Positions 44,101-55,139 of a stretch of DNA of 64,000 nucleotides are shown piece after piece; the stretch's first letter is position 1; every line of letters begins with the position of its first letter. Below the pieces are notes generated by a model. The model saw only the letters and a list, made by a program, of their open reading frames with translations. It did not search any database and was not told the DNA's origin. A program made the position numbers and the translations under genes. The DNA is from Cladosporium sp. IMV 00045. Taxonomy: Eukaryota; Ascomycota; Dothideomycetes; Cladosporiales; Cladosporiaceae. The stretch is from assembly GCA_001931905.2 (NCBI GenBank), contig MSJI02000906.1:124001-188000 (forward strand). Reading direction: 5' to 3'.

Positions 44101-45068
44101 GCGGTTGCGTTGCGTATGTGCGTAAGGCATCACGCATGTTTTTGTTGGGCCCAAACTTGGAGTTCTAGACGGAGTCGATTTTGGGAGCTGAGTAAGGTAG
44201 GTGACAGTAAGTGTGGATGTTCGTCTGATCTTGATTAGATGTCGTGGACTGGATGTGTTTGTCTGTCGGGTGTTGGAAGTGAGGGTGTATGTACGCAATC
44301 GATTATGAGTGCGATGACCATTTTTCGTATTCGAAGGATAGAGACGATTACTATGCTTCCCGCTCTTTGCTATTTGCGATTCCGATTAATGCTTGTCAAT
44401 AACGATAGATATCTATGGTTCGTGTCACCCAGCGCCTCATCGTCATAATACAGTCCAATGGTCTCATCACCTCACCTTATCTATCAGCTCGGGACACCTA
44501 GGTCCATAGATTAAGGTAATAAGGTAATACTGGAAGGTTTGCCTTTTCAATACTCCGACTGCCCTCATACATCTATGTATATCAGGCCATGCAGCAGTTG
44601 GTTGTGACTGCACTTGCATTCACGTATGCTATAATTGACAACGAAGACAAGCGGCATATCTCTCATCAGATCTCGTCACTTTCAATAATCGTAGGTAGGC
44701 AAAAGAACACTTTATTCATTTTCGTCCTCCCGAGGTCTAAAGAGGATCAAATTGCGACCAAGCGACTATGACGTGCTTTCGCCTTAACGACATCTCTTGG
44801 TCGACTTCACTTCTCTGACTCCACGGCCTGTGATTGTCCACGGCTGGTCGTAATCGGACTTATCAAGAAATACCATATCTCCAAATTCATTTTCCTGTTA
44901 TCTTCGCATTGCGAATTGGTTCTGTTGTGGAATTGATTCTCGTCCCTTACAGCACATCCACTTCTTCTATACTGAAGACATCACACACCGACCGAAATCA
45001 ACACGGCAAGAGGAAAACCAATCAACCAACCCATAAAAAAAAACCAGAACAAAACTCCATTCGAGACA
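41173..45068. other. Intergenic between divergent genes, 3.9 kb
   Basis: No gene I can support. It contains GA-rich sequence (41570-41680), a GT-rich run near 41826-41845, homopurine/pyrimidine tracts and a GTAG repeat. Frames up to about 140 codons (43170-43589 +) show no recognisable content. The last 250 nt or so before 45069 look like the A/C-rich leader of the methyltransferase. Untranslated transcripts may exist here. Confidence 0.4.
43707..43725 (+). repeat. GTAG tetranucleotide microsatellite
   Basis: Four full GTAG units plus a partial fifth. Confidence 0.85.
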
Positions 45069-46482
45069 ATGTCAAAAATAACACCCCTAGCCCACTCCTC
45101 CTTCGCCTCCTCCGCCCTCTACGACGCCCACCGCCCCACCTACCCAGCGGCCAGCATCGAACACCTCCTCACGCAATGCCGCGTTTCGGGAAAGCGAGGC
45201 GCGCGCATCCTGGACCTCGCAGCCGGCACGGGCAAATTCACCGAAGCTCTGGCGGCGCGCGAGGAGGGGTTTGAGATTCTGGCTGTCGAGCCGCATGAGG
45301 ACATGAGGGAGGTGCTGGAGGCGAAGAAGCTGAGGGGTGTCACGGTGTTGGATGGCACGGCGGAGAGGTTGCCGGAGGAGGTTGGGGAGGGGAGGGTGGA
45401 TGCGGTTTTTGTGGCGCAGGTATGAGAGTTGATTTCTTTTCTTTTTTTTTAAATGTGTTTTTATCGGGATGGGGTTTGGGGCTTTGGTTGGGGTGATTGG
45501 GGGTTTTGCGCAGTCATTTCGAGCTTCCGCGCTCAGAGCAAACGCGACTATGTTATCGCGACGTGCAGTGGTTGCAGCGATCGATTGATCCGGCGACGAC
45601 GATTTAGCCTGAGCAGAACATAGCCACCGACCAATCGCCACCACGAAAGAAACCACAACCCCAATTCACCCAGGGCAGAGCTGAGGTGTCCTACCTACAA
45701 GCCTCAGCAAATAGGTTGACCCCAATCAGAGACCCATGCGAACTGACACTCCCTCCCTCCCAGGGCTTCCACTGGTTCGCCACCTACCCCGTCCTCCAAA
45801 CCCTCCACCGCGCCCTCCAACCCCACGGCACACTGGGTCTAATCTGGAACGCGGAAACGTATAACTCGCCACGCTCCCACACTCCACCAACAAGCTGGGA
45901 AGCGGCACTGCAAGCGCACACTCTCTCCTTCGAAGACTCGCAGGGCCGGTTCAGGAACGAAATTTGGCGCAAAGTCTTCGAGGAGCAGGTCAGCAAGTCG
46001 CCGCTGAATTTGATCGTCGCGAGCGATAGTCCGCTTTTTAGCATGCCGTTGGGCGAGAATAGGGAGGAGTGGACGGTTTGGTTGGGCAAAGAGGCGGTGT
46101 GGGATAGGTATAGGACGTTGGGGCAGGTGGCGATGTTGGAGGGGGAGGAGTTGGCGGTGAGTTTTGCTTTTCTTCCTCTTCTTTTGTCTGGCTTTCATTT
46201 GGGTTTCATCTGTCATCAGGAATTTCTGATCTTCTCTGCCTTGCCACGAGTGGTTTGGTCCTTCTTTGCATCGTGTTACGCTTTCCGCCAGATAATTGAT
46301 GCTGACGGCTCACAACGCAGAAAACCCGCAAAGTCTTCGACGACGCCATGAGCGCGCCTGACGTCGAGAAGAACGAAAAGGGTGAGGTTGCCTTGCACGG
46401 CGCGACTTTCGCTTACTGGACGACAAAGATTCCCGCTGAGGGGAAGAGTGATGTCTTCGCTGTGGAGAAGCCTGGCGCTTGA
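45069..46482 (+). CDS. Class I SAM-dependent methyltransferase
   Basis: Three exons: 45069-45419, 45764-46156 and 46321-46482, 301 residues. Exon 1 carries the SAM-binding motif ILDLAAGTGKFT, the acidic LAVEPHEDMRE and the DGTAERLPE loop of Methyltransf_11 enzymes. The first splice gives VFVAQGFHWFA, followed by LHRALQPHGTLGLIWNAE. The last exon ends VALHGATFAYWTTKI. This architecture is widespread in fungi and resembles the trans-aconitate or lipid methyltransferase-like group; substrate is unknown. The introns are 344 and 164 nt, several times longer than elsewhere in the window, though each keeps frame and GT-AG borders. Confidence 0.82.
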
Positions 46483-46960
46483 GTGGGATTGTGAGATGGA
46501 TTGTATGATTGTGATCATGAGGGCGATTTCAATCGTGGTTGTGGTGGTGGTGGTAGATTGGATGGAATAGGCGGCTGTGGCGTGCTACAAGGTGAAGCGA
46601 TAGAAGTTATAGAAATGATAAAGCTAGACTTCGCGTGAAAAGTTGCTTCTCATTTTTGAAATGTAATAGACCTTTGTTGTTTGTGTACGCGAAATCTTTA
46701 CCTGAACCAATGAATTTTCTCCTGTAGAGCTCGTCTTTTCAGTACTCAGAAGCATTCGTTCCATGTGAGATTGCGAGCATCGTCGTTTCGGGGTGAACCT
46801 GCCCTCAATTCTTTACTCATTCGGCAAATCTCAAGATCTCCCTCCATGTCCTGGGAAACTGGCGTGGCGTGCGTAGTCGGTCAGTCGTAGCTCATGCCCG
46901 TGGCCATTCCGCAGCAAATCTCAAAGTCCTTTCCTTTCCGTTCCGCTCTGCATCATCTGC

Positions 46961-47456
46961 CTATGAGTCCGCGGAGATGTACGTGACTGTCCTCTAAGTC
47001 AGCCATCAAGTCCAAGGAAAAGGTAGCGCAAGAATCCGCCACTCGTAGGTTCGCAAATCAAATCTTCCGCTTTGCGAGAAAAAGTGGCGGAAGAGGAAAA
47101 CAACCAAAAACTGCAAGCACAACATACCATTATTTCCCCTCACGAACGCATCGCCATACGACCGTCTCATCTTGCCGTCCACGAACTCACGCGTGCCCTC
47201 GAGGGCAATGTTCATGTAGCCGTCGACGGATTGCAGTTCGCCTGTGTTGGGACAAAGGTCAGTCTCAAGCTCAAATGGAAGGGGGCATTCCGATCAGATC
47301 TTGTGGGAGATGGAGATCGGGCGACGTACCCTTGTAGACAACACCAGAGTTGAGCTTCACGGTCACAGGAGCGCCGATGATATCGCTCAAGAAGCCCGAG
47401 GGGTCGTTGGGTGCTGGGGCGGCGGTCGAGGCGCCGTTGGGTGCTGCGGTGGACAT
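46961..47456 (-). CDS. LSM6: U6 snRNA-associated Sm-like protein LSM6
   Basis: Subunit of the Lsm1-7 (mRNA decay) and Lsm2-8 (U6 snRNP) rings. Three exons: 47456-47330, 47241-47128 and 46986-46961, 88 residues. An A/P-rich N-terminal extension precedes the Sm1 motif (FLSDIIGAPVTVKLNSGVVYKG, completed by splicing to GELQSVDGYMNIALEG). Sm2 (SYGDAFVRGNNV) is completed by a 26 nt last exon encoding the end of V-TYISADS. Length and motifs fit LSM6 rather than SmF, its closest relative. The gene is divergent from the SUMO-like gene across 458 nt. Confidence 0.93.
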
Positions 47457-47914
47457 TTTACTTGTGATTTTCAGAGATTGATTTGCTTTTTGGTTTTTCT
47501 TTTGTATGCTTTTGGCAGTTTTCTTCTTCGTGAAATCGTAATGGCGGGCTTTTGATGTGCTTGGTGATATTGAGCATGGATTTGATGCTTCTCGCCTCCA
47601 GACTCAACTTGCTGCTGCCCGTTTCGGCTCACTTCGAGACGCACGTGATCGCGCGCTACCGCGTCTTTGGTAGTGACATCTGATATCGCGGGGCAAATTA
47701 GAGTTCATGCGAATTAGCTTCACCCAAGAGAGCACAAACCTGTCGCAAACGGATTACAGCACTAGGAAATCTAGACTAGGCCTCTACAACACTTGACCAT
47801 TCACAGCTCGCTACATGGAAATACCGCGACCGCGCATGGGCGCATAAAAACCAAGCACTCGCGAGCTCCGCGCCCCGCCGACCTCAAGCATTAGGGCATC
47901 ACCCGGCGGGCAAG
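47457..47914. promoter_or_regulatory. Bidirectional promoter region of LSM6 and the Rad60-like gene
   Basis: 458 nt between two divergent ATGs. It contains a CACGTG box in GCACGTGATC near 47642-47651. Sharing of one promoter is inferred from spacing. Confidence 0.45.
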
Positions 47915-49347
47915 ATGGGCCTCTTCAATCGCCCTACCAGTAAAGTCGCTTCTGGCAGTTCGAAAGCAGACAATCAGTCGGACGACATCTTCTCACATTC
48001 CAACGAATACGCTTCGATAGTGGCGGAGCAGGGACGATGGCGCAAAGAAAAGGCTGAGAGGGAAAAGAGCAAAAGGGAAGGCAAACGGAAGAGTGAGGAG
48101 GGGGTTGGGAGGTCGCCTGAAAAGACAAATGGGCGCACGCCAAAGAAAAAGCAGAGTGAAGAGAGTTCCAAGAGGAGACGGCTTTCTGGAAATGAGATTG
48201 GAGGTCTGTTGAAGCAGTCGGGAATCAGTTTTGATTCTGAAGGGGAGGATGAGGAGATCGTGATGGAGGCTGTGGACGAGGAGAGGGAGTCGCCGAAGAA
48301 AGCAAGGCCAGGTCGCCGTGTTGGTCGACACGACTCGGGTTCTGCGGCAGTGGAGAACAGAGCTACATCTGAAGTGATAGAGCTCGGCGATTCTACAGAT
48401 GATGAGGCCTCCAAGGGCGGCAGTGCAGGCAATCGACCCGCGCAACGACCAGCTCCTGTACAGGATGAAGACGACGAGTCTGATGAGGAACTTGCAGCAC
48501 TTGCGAGACAAGCACGACAACGACGGTTACAGCGAAATCCAAGTTCAATGTCTGCGACCCCTGACGTTACTTCAAAAGCATCACCGTTCCAATCAGGACA
48601 CGCGGACTCGTATCACCTTGATCAGCCACCTCCAGATCCACCCGTCAAGATGCTCATCGTCTCACGCATCGCCGACACAGGTCCTCTCATTGTCTATCGA
48701 AAGCTATCACAAAACCTGAAAGAGGTCCGCATCGCGTGGTGCAGGCATCAAGGGTTTGACGAAGACTTCACTCAGCGGATCTTTCTCATCCACCGCATGC
48801 GGCGCGTCTACGATGTGACAACATGCCGAAGCCTCGGACTCGACACTGATGCTGAAGGCAAGATCACGATGAAAGGTGCCGAGGGCAAAGAGGGAGTTGA
48901 TCAGTTAGCTCTTGAAGCTGTCACTGAGGACATCTTCAATCAGCTTCGTGATGAAAAGGCGAAGGAAGACGCAAAGAGGACAGGGCAATGGGATCCCAAG
49001 GCAGATGGTGATGCTGCAGAGGAAGTACCAGCCGAGAAGCCAGCAGCAGAGCAGCTGCTGGGTATTGTATTAAAGGCGAAGGACAAGCCCGACTTTAAAC
49101 TGAAAGTCAAGCCGGTGAGTCAACAAACATGAACATCCACCCCAGCAGCCAGCGATCTTGCTAACATTTAGCCATTCACTAGACGACTCCATTCTCCAAG
49201 ATCATGAACGCCTGCAGGAAAACGTTCCACGTGGCAGACGGCGCCACCGTGACGCTGGAATTCGACGGCGAGCCGCTGGAGCCAGATGAGCAAGTCCAAA
49301 ACACCGAGATCGAGGACCTCGACATTGTCAACGTGCACATCTCCTAG
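47915..49347 (+). CDS. Rad60/Esc2/NIP45-type protein with SUMO-like domains
   Basis: Two exons, 47915-49114 and 49183-49347 (68 nt intron GTGAGT...CACTAG), 454 residues. The N-terminal 200 residues are charged and disordered. They include EVIELGDSTDDE, a good SUMO-interacting motif flanked by acids. A first SUMO-like fold begins at VKMLIVSRIADTG (about 250) and a second at LLGIVLKAKDKPDFKLKVKP (about 380). The second is completed across the splice by TTPFSKIMNACRKTF, FDGEPLEPDEQV and DLDIVNVHIS. This is the layout of Rad60, Esc2 and NIP45, which act with SUMO pathway enzymes in genome stability and silencing. The chain ends right after the SLD2 fold with no GG processing site, as expected for this family. 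Confidence 0.88.
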
Positions 49348-52300
49348 GTGGACAGCGACATGGGTTATCGTCTGGTGACTCACAGTCGTCGACGAAGCAG
49401 CGGCGTCTCCTTCTTTCTTTCCTTGATTTCACCTCGTTTCCGGATTGCTGGGACTCTTGCATTTTCGAGTCATATCATATACCCCCAATTGTTCATTACG
49501 CTAGTATTTATAGTACCTCATTCACAGAGGCGAATCAGAACAGCCTCTCAGTCTCAGAGAAGACGACAACTGTCCTCCAGAGCGATCTTGATACCACTCC
49601 CAACCTCCAACCATAGGCCTCGTCATCTCCCCAACCATCAATGTGCAACAATCCCTCGCGCCAACTCCACCCAAAGAAAGCATAATCCACTCCCTTCTAG
49701 AAGATCCTCCCACAAAAGAGAGAATCCTCCCGAGCCCTCCTTCGGCGCTCTCTCCAAAGAGTCGGAGCCCAGAAGAGACAAAGGTCAGGTACACATGCAT
49801 GCCCACTGGCCCGTGGCCATCGGGCCGCAACGCGATTTGAGCAAACACCACTACCACTCACCGGAACCCAGCAGCAAGCGCCGCCGACGACGACACACGC
49901 GGCGCGACGCATTTCGACTAAGGGCCAGAAGCCGCAACGACGTTAGCGACGCAAGGTTGCCTTGCAGCAAGCAAGCAAGCAACAGCGCGCCGTCGCCGTC
50001 GCCGCCTGCCAGCAGCCTCATGCTTCCCGCCGCACGCATCACTCTGTCGAGACGAATCGCGCGGCTTTACGGAGAGTAGGTATCTGCACACACAGACCCG
50101 GTTTTGGAACTTTTTTGGCCGTTTATTGGGCTCCGGTGTCTGGTGCGCTGCGCTAATGCCGGCTTTCTTTTCGCGCACGTTGCGTTGGGCTTGATACGTG
50201 GCACCGCTGGGCGGCGACGGAGCGAGGATGATGATGGAGAAAATTAGACGTAGGAGGTAGCGTAGTGGCTTATCGGAGTAGCGTAGGAACAACAACGTCC
50301 ATGCTTGATCGCTTTGCTGCCCAAAGGGGCGAAATGGTGGATAGACTTTTTTTTTTGGTCGATTCAACTATCTTACCTATTCTTCGGGTTGTGATTTTCC
50401 TTCTGGACTCTTGGATGTCATGGTTCATCCTTGTGTTTTTTCCCTGTTTCCTGGGGCCTGGGGGTGGAGAAGGGATTGCGCGTGGTCTTATGTTAGGCGG
50501 TGGATGGGCACATGGACGCGGACTGCAAGTCCGGGTTTCACTTTTTTCTGTGGTGTCGCGGCTGTCGATGCCCGACGATATCGCTGCCGCTGCTGCCATT
50601 GGCTTGCTGGATGGGCTAGATATATATACACGCAGACAACATGCCAGGGCGGTGGGAGTCATAGGATGGACGAGTGACGAGGAAAGATATTTCGACTATT
50701 TCAATTTCGATCGATATATTTCACATGCGTCGCCGCTGCTGCCACCGCTGCACTGCCGTGCAACTCTTCTTTTGAACCCTCGACGCCTTTTTTCTTGATT
50801 CCCTGCTTGCCCGTGGGTGACACTACAGCCTGCGCTGCATACATCAACCCCACCACCAGACGAGCACGAGAGAAAAAGTCATCCTGCTCGCGCGCGCACA
50901 TACGCCCACACCCACAAAGGGAATTTCTTCAAGAAGATATCCCTCTCCGTTTCTTCCTCCTCCCATCGTCACCCTCATATCGTCATCACCGCATTGCGAT
51001 GCAGCCTCACGAACTCCGACATTGCCAATTAAAGAGACTACGAAGACACCGCCGTCGCCGGCCTTGAAAGCCCGTCATCCCGACAAACCAGGCATACCAT
51101 ACTTTGCCCTGATACTTAGCTGAACCATCCATCATCATCAATCGCCCAACCCTGTCATCTTTGAGAGGGAGCAGAGAGCAGACGCAAGCAGCAACACAAG
51201 CCGAGGCTGACACACCACCGGACCGGTCATTCACAAGCCCGCTGATCCAGATCTCTCCAGATCTCGTGTGGACGGCTCGTGGTGGTGTGCTGCTGTGTGT
51301 GAGTAGTGTGGGAGAGAGCAACGGTAGAAGGGATCTTGTAGCGAGGAAAGAAGAGGAGAGGGTCTTGATCACCAGCTGCTCGTTGCCGACTGACCACTGA
51401 GACAAGACGAACCTTCTTTGCTGCTGCCACCTCTATTGCTTGCTGCTGCTGTACCGCCTCTCCGACAACATTCTGGCCCGCCGTCTACTTCCCTCCATCA
51501 GAGACCGCCACTTTTCCCGATCCTTGTTATAATCTCCTCGTCCTTCCCATTCGCACTCACCACCCCGGCAATATCATCTTGACGATTTTCTGTGAGTCCT
51601 ACTTTTCTTCTAGGGCGAGCGCCGGACTCCACCCTGCCTGCATGAAACCGAGCCCGCTACTGTGAGGCTAGCCTTGGGCCGGGCGATGAGCAAAAGGCAG
51701 TAGTTCAGGCAGCTTTCGCCGCTCACCAAACCCAAGGCCCGCGCTCTCGCACTTGTCTTTGCCTGGCGACCTCGCCTCTTCTACATACACATTTTTTTGT
51801 TTCTGTTTTTCCTCAAAAGAAATCCACTGACATGTCGCGATGCGGTAGAGCCCTGCGCAGCCATCGACACTGCAGCCGCGAGCCCTGAGAATCCCGGGCC
51901 TTGCTTGCTTGCTTGCTTGCTGCAGCCGCCGGTTGGTTGGCCTGGCTACATCTCGCTGTAACCATCAGCCAGCACCCAACACCACACCACAAAGCTCGAC
52001 TGGCTGGCCCATCCCACCACAGGACGGCTTTCGTCATAAGTCGCATCTCCTCAACAGTCGCACCGCAAACAAAACACCGCCGACTGCACTTGTTGATCTG
52101 ATCCCCTGCATCTCCCCCCAGGCGCATGTGTGCACGCCGCATTTCTTGATTTATTCTACTCGACACACCATCTACGACCAACGACAATATTAATAGTGCG
52201 GTTCAGGATATATTCGCCTGCCCCGAAACAGCGACTCCTTCGCCCTGAAACCTGCCCGCGCGCTTAGCTTAGCGTTTTTGCCTCTCCTGTCGGCTTCGAT

Positions 52301-52712
52301 TGCGAGACCAACACCAACACCAACGCCACGCAGAAAGCATCCCCCTTACTACTTCAACCATCAACACCGTCGTTACTCTCCTGAGCAACTATAGTCTTGT
52401 TTAGTTCCCTATCCACGCAACCGGGTCTAAGACACACAGCACTACTGTCCTCCCTACTACATCGCCTTCTCGCCGATTAGCAAACTCCCCCGCAAACCAA
52501 ACAGATCGACACGCACGACCGCTGCCTTTCGTTCCTGGAAGCTAAATCGCAACTGAAAGCCAAAAGCCAAAGCTCACCCCGTAACTCCTTACGAATCCCT
52601 TCCGCCACCGAAAGGCTATCCTTATCATCTCTCCAGACCGCCTCTTCTTGACCTTTCTTCGCTGCGTGAAGTCTGGTTCAGTCGAAGGTGATCGCATCCA
52701 CACGACCGATCC
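49348..52712. other. Long gene-free region, probably including a long leader
   Basis: 3.4 kb without a supported gene upstream of the ubiquitin-like-domain protein. From about 50.8 kb the plus strand becomes CT- and CA-rich with many C runs, the composition of fungal 5' leaders, so a long and perhaps spliced leader is plausible. Contains a T9 run near 50348 and a TTGC repeat. Frames in both strands lack recognisable content. Confidence 0.4.
51901..51920 (+). repeat. TTGC tetranucleotide microsatellite
   Basis: Five perfect TTGC copies. Confidence 0.85.
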
Positions 52713-55139
52713 ATGCCGTCGTGAGTCTTCCTTCCCCTCCATTCCTCACCGAACCCTTGCCCAATGCTTCTTCCAATGCGGAGTCGCCATCCATCATCAC
52801 GGTTCACTGACCATCATCGCAGCACCGTAACGTACACAAACAGTTCTGGTTCGGGCAAGGTGCGAGTGTATCCAGCGAGCGCCGACGTGCATTCCTCCAG
52901 AAGCCCGTCTGTCCACTCGCCTGCATCCACCGACAGCCACAGCTCCTTCAGCTCCTCAGAGTGGCAGCATCTCTCCGAGGACGACATCGACCCCTCGGAG
53001 TCTGCCTCGCACCCTCCACGACACCCCAGATCTCGCCGCCACAACACGGAGGCTCGCCCCGCACCTACCAGGCGGCATTCTTCTCGCTACGTCAGTATCG
53101 AGCAAGAGGAGCCGCCGCGCCACCACCGCTCCCACCGTCACCGATCGAGCAGACACCAAGTCCACGAACCTCACCACAGCTCGCGCGAGCGCCGCGAACC
53201 CAGGCGGCATCCGTCTGACGACTCTTCGTCCGGCACCGTGGATCTGCCTGACGAGTATGCGTATGGCCGCCATGGTCCACCGACCCATGCGCCTTTCCCT
53301 CCGACTGGTGCGTACAGACATGGGTCTGGTCCGATCCCCCACGGCGGCCATGGCGGCTACCCTCCAAGCATGCCTCCCGGAATGCCTGGTGGGTTCCCCG
53401 ACCCATACCAGCAGCAGCAGCAACAGGCCCTGGCACTGAGGCCTCAACACGATCCTTTCGGATATCCGTCGCAGAACAACCCTTTTGCGCCTGGGCCGCC
53501 AGGTCAGAACCCGTTCTCGCCGATGGAGTCGCAGCATTCGTCTAGTTACTTCCCTGGCGAGACACCACAGCCTCAAATGCCTCAAATGCCCCAGCACCAC
53601 CGACCCGGACCTCCCTCTCAGCGACACAGCATGTATCCTCAAGGCCCGCCCAGCTCTGCCGGCTACGGCTCTGCTGGCTATGGCTCTGAGCTCATGCTTT
53701 CGCCTTATGGATATCCCCAGATGCAAGGCGTGCCTCACATGATGCAGCACGGCTACCCCATGCCTACACAATCGCCCTACCCTGGATACCCTCCGCAAGC
53801 ATCGCCGCCGCCCGCGCCTCCGAAGGAAGAGAAAGAGAAGGAAGTTGTTAAAGAGGTGGTGATCGAGAAAAAGGATGACTCGGAAATGAAGGCGGAACTT
53901 GAAGCTTTGAAAGCCATGCTCAAGCAGCAGGAAGAACAGCGCATCGCCCGCGACGAGGCACTGAAAGCTGAGGCGGAGGCGATCAAGGCTGAGGCAGCGG
54001 CGAAGAAGGCAAAGGAAGAGCAGGAGGCGCTGAAGAAGGAGGAGATTGCCGCTGCATCTGCTGCTGCCAAAGAAGCTGCTGAGAAAGCTGCCGAGGAGGC
54101 TGCGAAGGCGGCCAAGGACGAGAGTGACAAGAAACTCGCCGAGGCCGAAGCAGCGCGCTTGGAGCTGGAGAAGAAGCAGAAGGAGTTGGAGGAAGTCATG
54201 AAGAAGAACGAGCCCGTTCCAGACATGCTCAAGGCTCCTATCAAGTTCAAGGACGCCGTCGGCAGGAAGTTCAGCTTTCCCTGGCACCTTTGCAAGACTT
54301 GGAAGGGGATGGAGAGTCTCATCAAGCAGGCTTTCCTTCACGTCGACGTGATCGGTATGCACGTGCAGGAAGGTCACTACGACCTCATGGGCCCTGATGG
54401 CGAGATCATTCTTCCCCAGGTGTGGGACACCATGATCAAGCCGGACTGGGAGGTCTCCATGCACATGTGGCCCATTCCTGAGACTCCCGAGAAGAAGAAG
54501 AAAGAGAAGCCGGCAGAAGCTCCGCCACCAGAAGCCAACCCGGATCCATTCGCCGGCATCGACTTGGCCAACATGTTGAACTTGGACCCCAACGCAGCAG
54601 CAGCCGCAGCTGCCGCGCCCAAGAAAGCGAAGAAGGGCGACAAGAAGGCCAAACGAACCTCAGCCGTGGTCGAAGTCCCACCCCCACCTCCAGCAGGCGG
54701 CAGCCCTCCCCCCGCCCCCTTCGTCGGCCTACCACCAGGCTTCAACCCCGCCGCCTTCGACGGCCTGATGCCCCCAGGGCCAGTCATGGACGTTACCGCC
54801 GAAGCGGCGCCCAAGAAGAAGAAAAAGAAAGAAATATCGGGCATAGCGGCCTGGATGGCCGGCGCCCCCAGGCCGCCAAAAAAAGATGATGAAAAACTTG
54901 AGCTTTCGGCCGCCGCCGGCGGTGGCGTCCCGCACCTCGTTTCCCACCACCACCACCACGCATCTTCCCACCCCCTCCCTCCTCTCTCGCAGCACCACGG
55001 CCCCTCTTACGTCCCCGTGACGGCCGCCAGGCGCAGGCGCAGCACCGCCGGGTCTTCGTGGACCACCGCTTCGGCGGGCAGCTTGCCGCCTGCTAAGGTG
55101 CTCGCTACGGCGCAGCAGAGTTCTTGCGCCGTCATGTGA
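52713..55139 (+). CDS. Scaffold-like protein with fungal ubiquitin-like domain
   Basis: Two exons: an 8 nt first coding exon 52713-52720 (ATGCCGTC) and 52823-55139 (102 nt intron GTGAGT...CGCAG), 774 residues starting MPSTVTYTNSSG. The alternative is an unspliced start at ATG 52764. The N-terminal 330 residues are S/H/P-rich and disordered with a poly-Q run. A long A/E/K helix (about 350-465, rich in KAEAEAIKAEAAAKKAKEEQ-like sequence) is probably a coiled coil. A compact domain at about 474-555 (IKFKDAVGRKFSFPWHLCKTW ... GPDGEIILPQVWDTMIKPDW) matches the fungal ubiquitin-like domain found in many large Pezizomycotina proteins. The tail is P-rich with basic patches and ends SSCAVM, a possible CaaX box. 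Function unknown. Confidence 0.83.

Noticed and set aside
52956..54464. 502-codon open frame on the minus strand
   Set aside because: Antisense to the ubiquitin-like-domain gene; Leu/Arg-rich translation with no motif.
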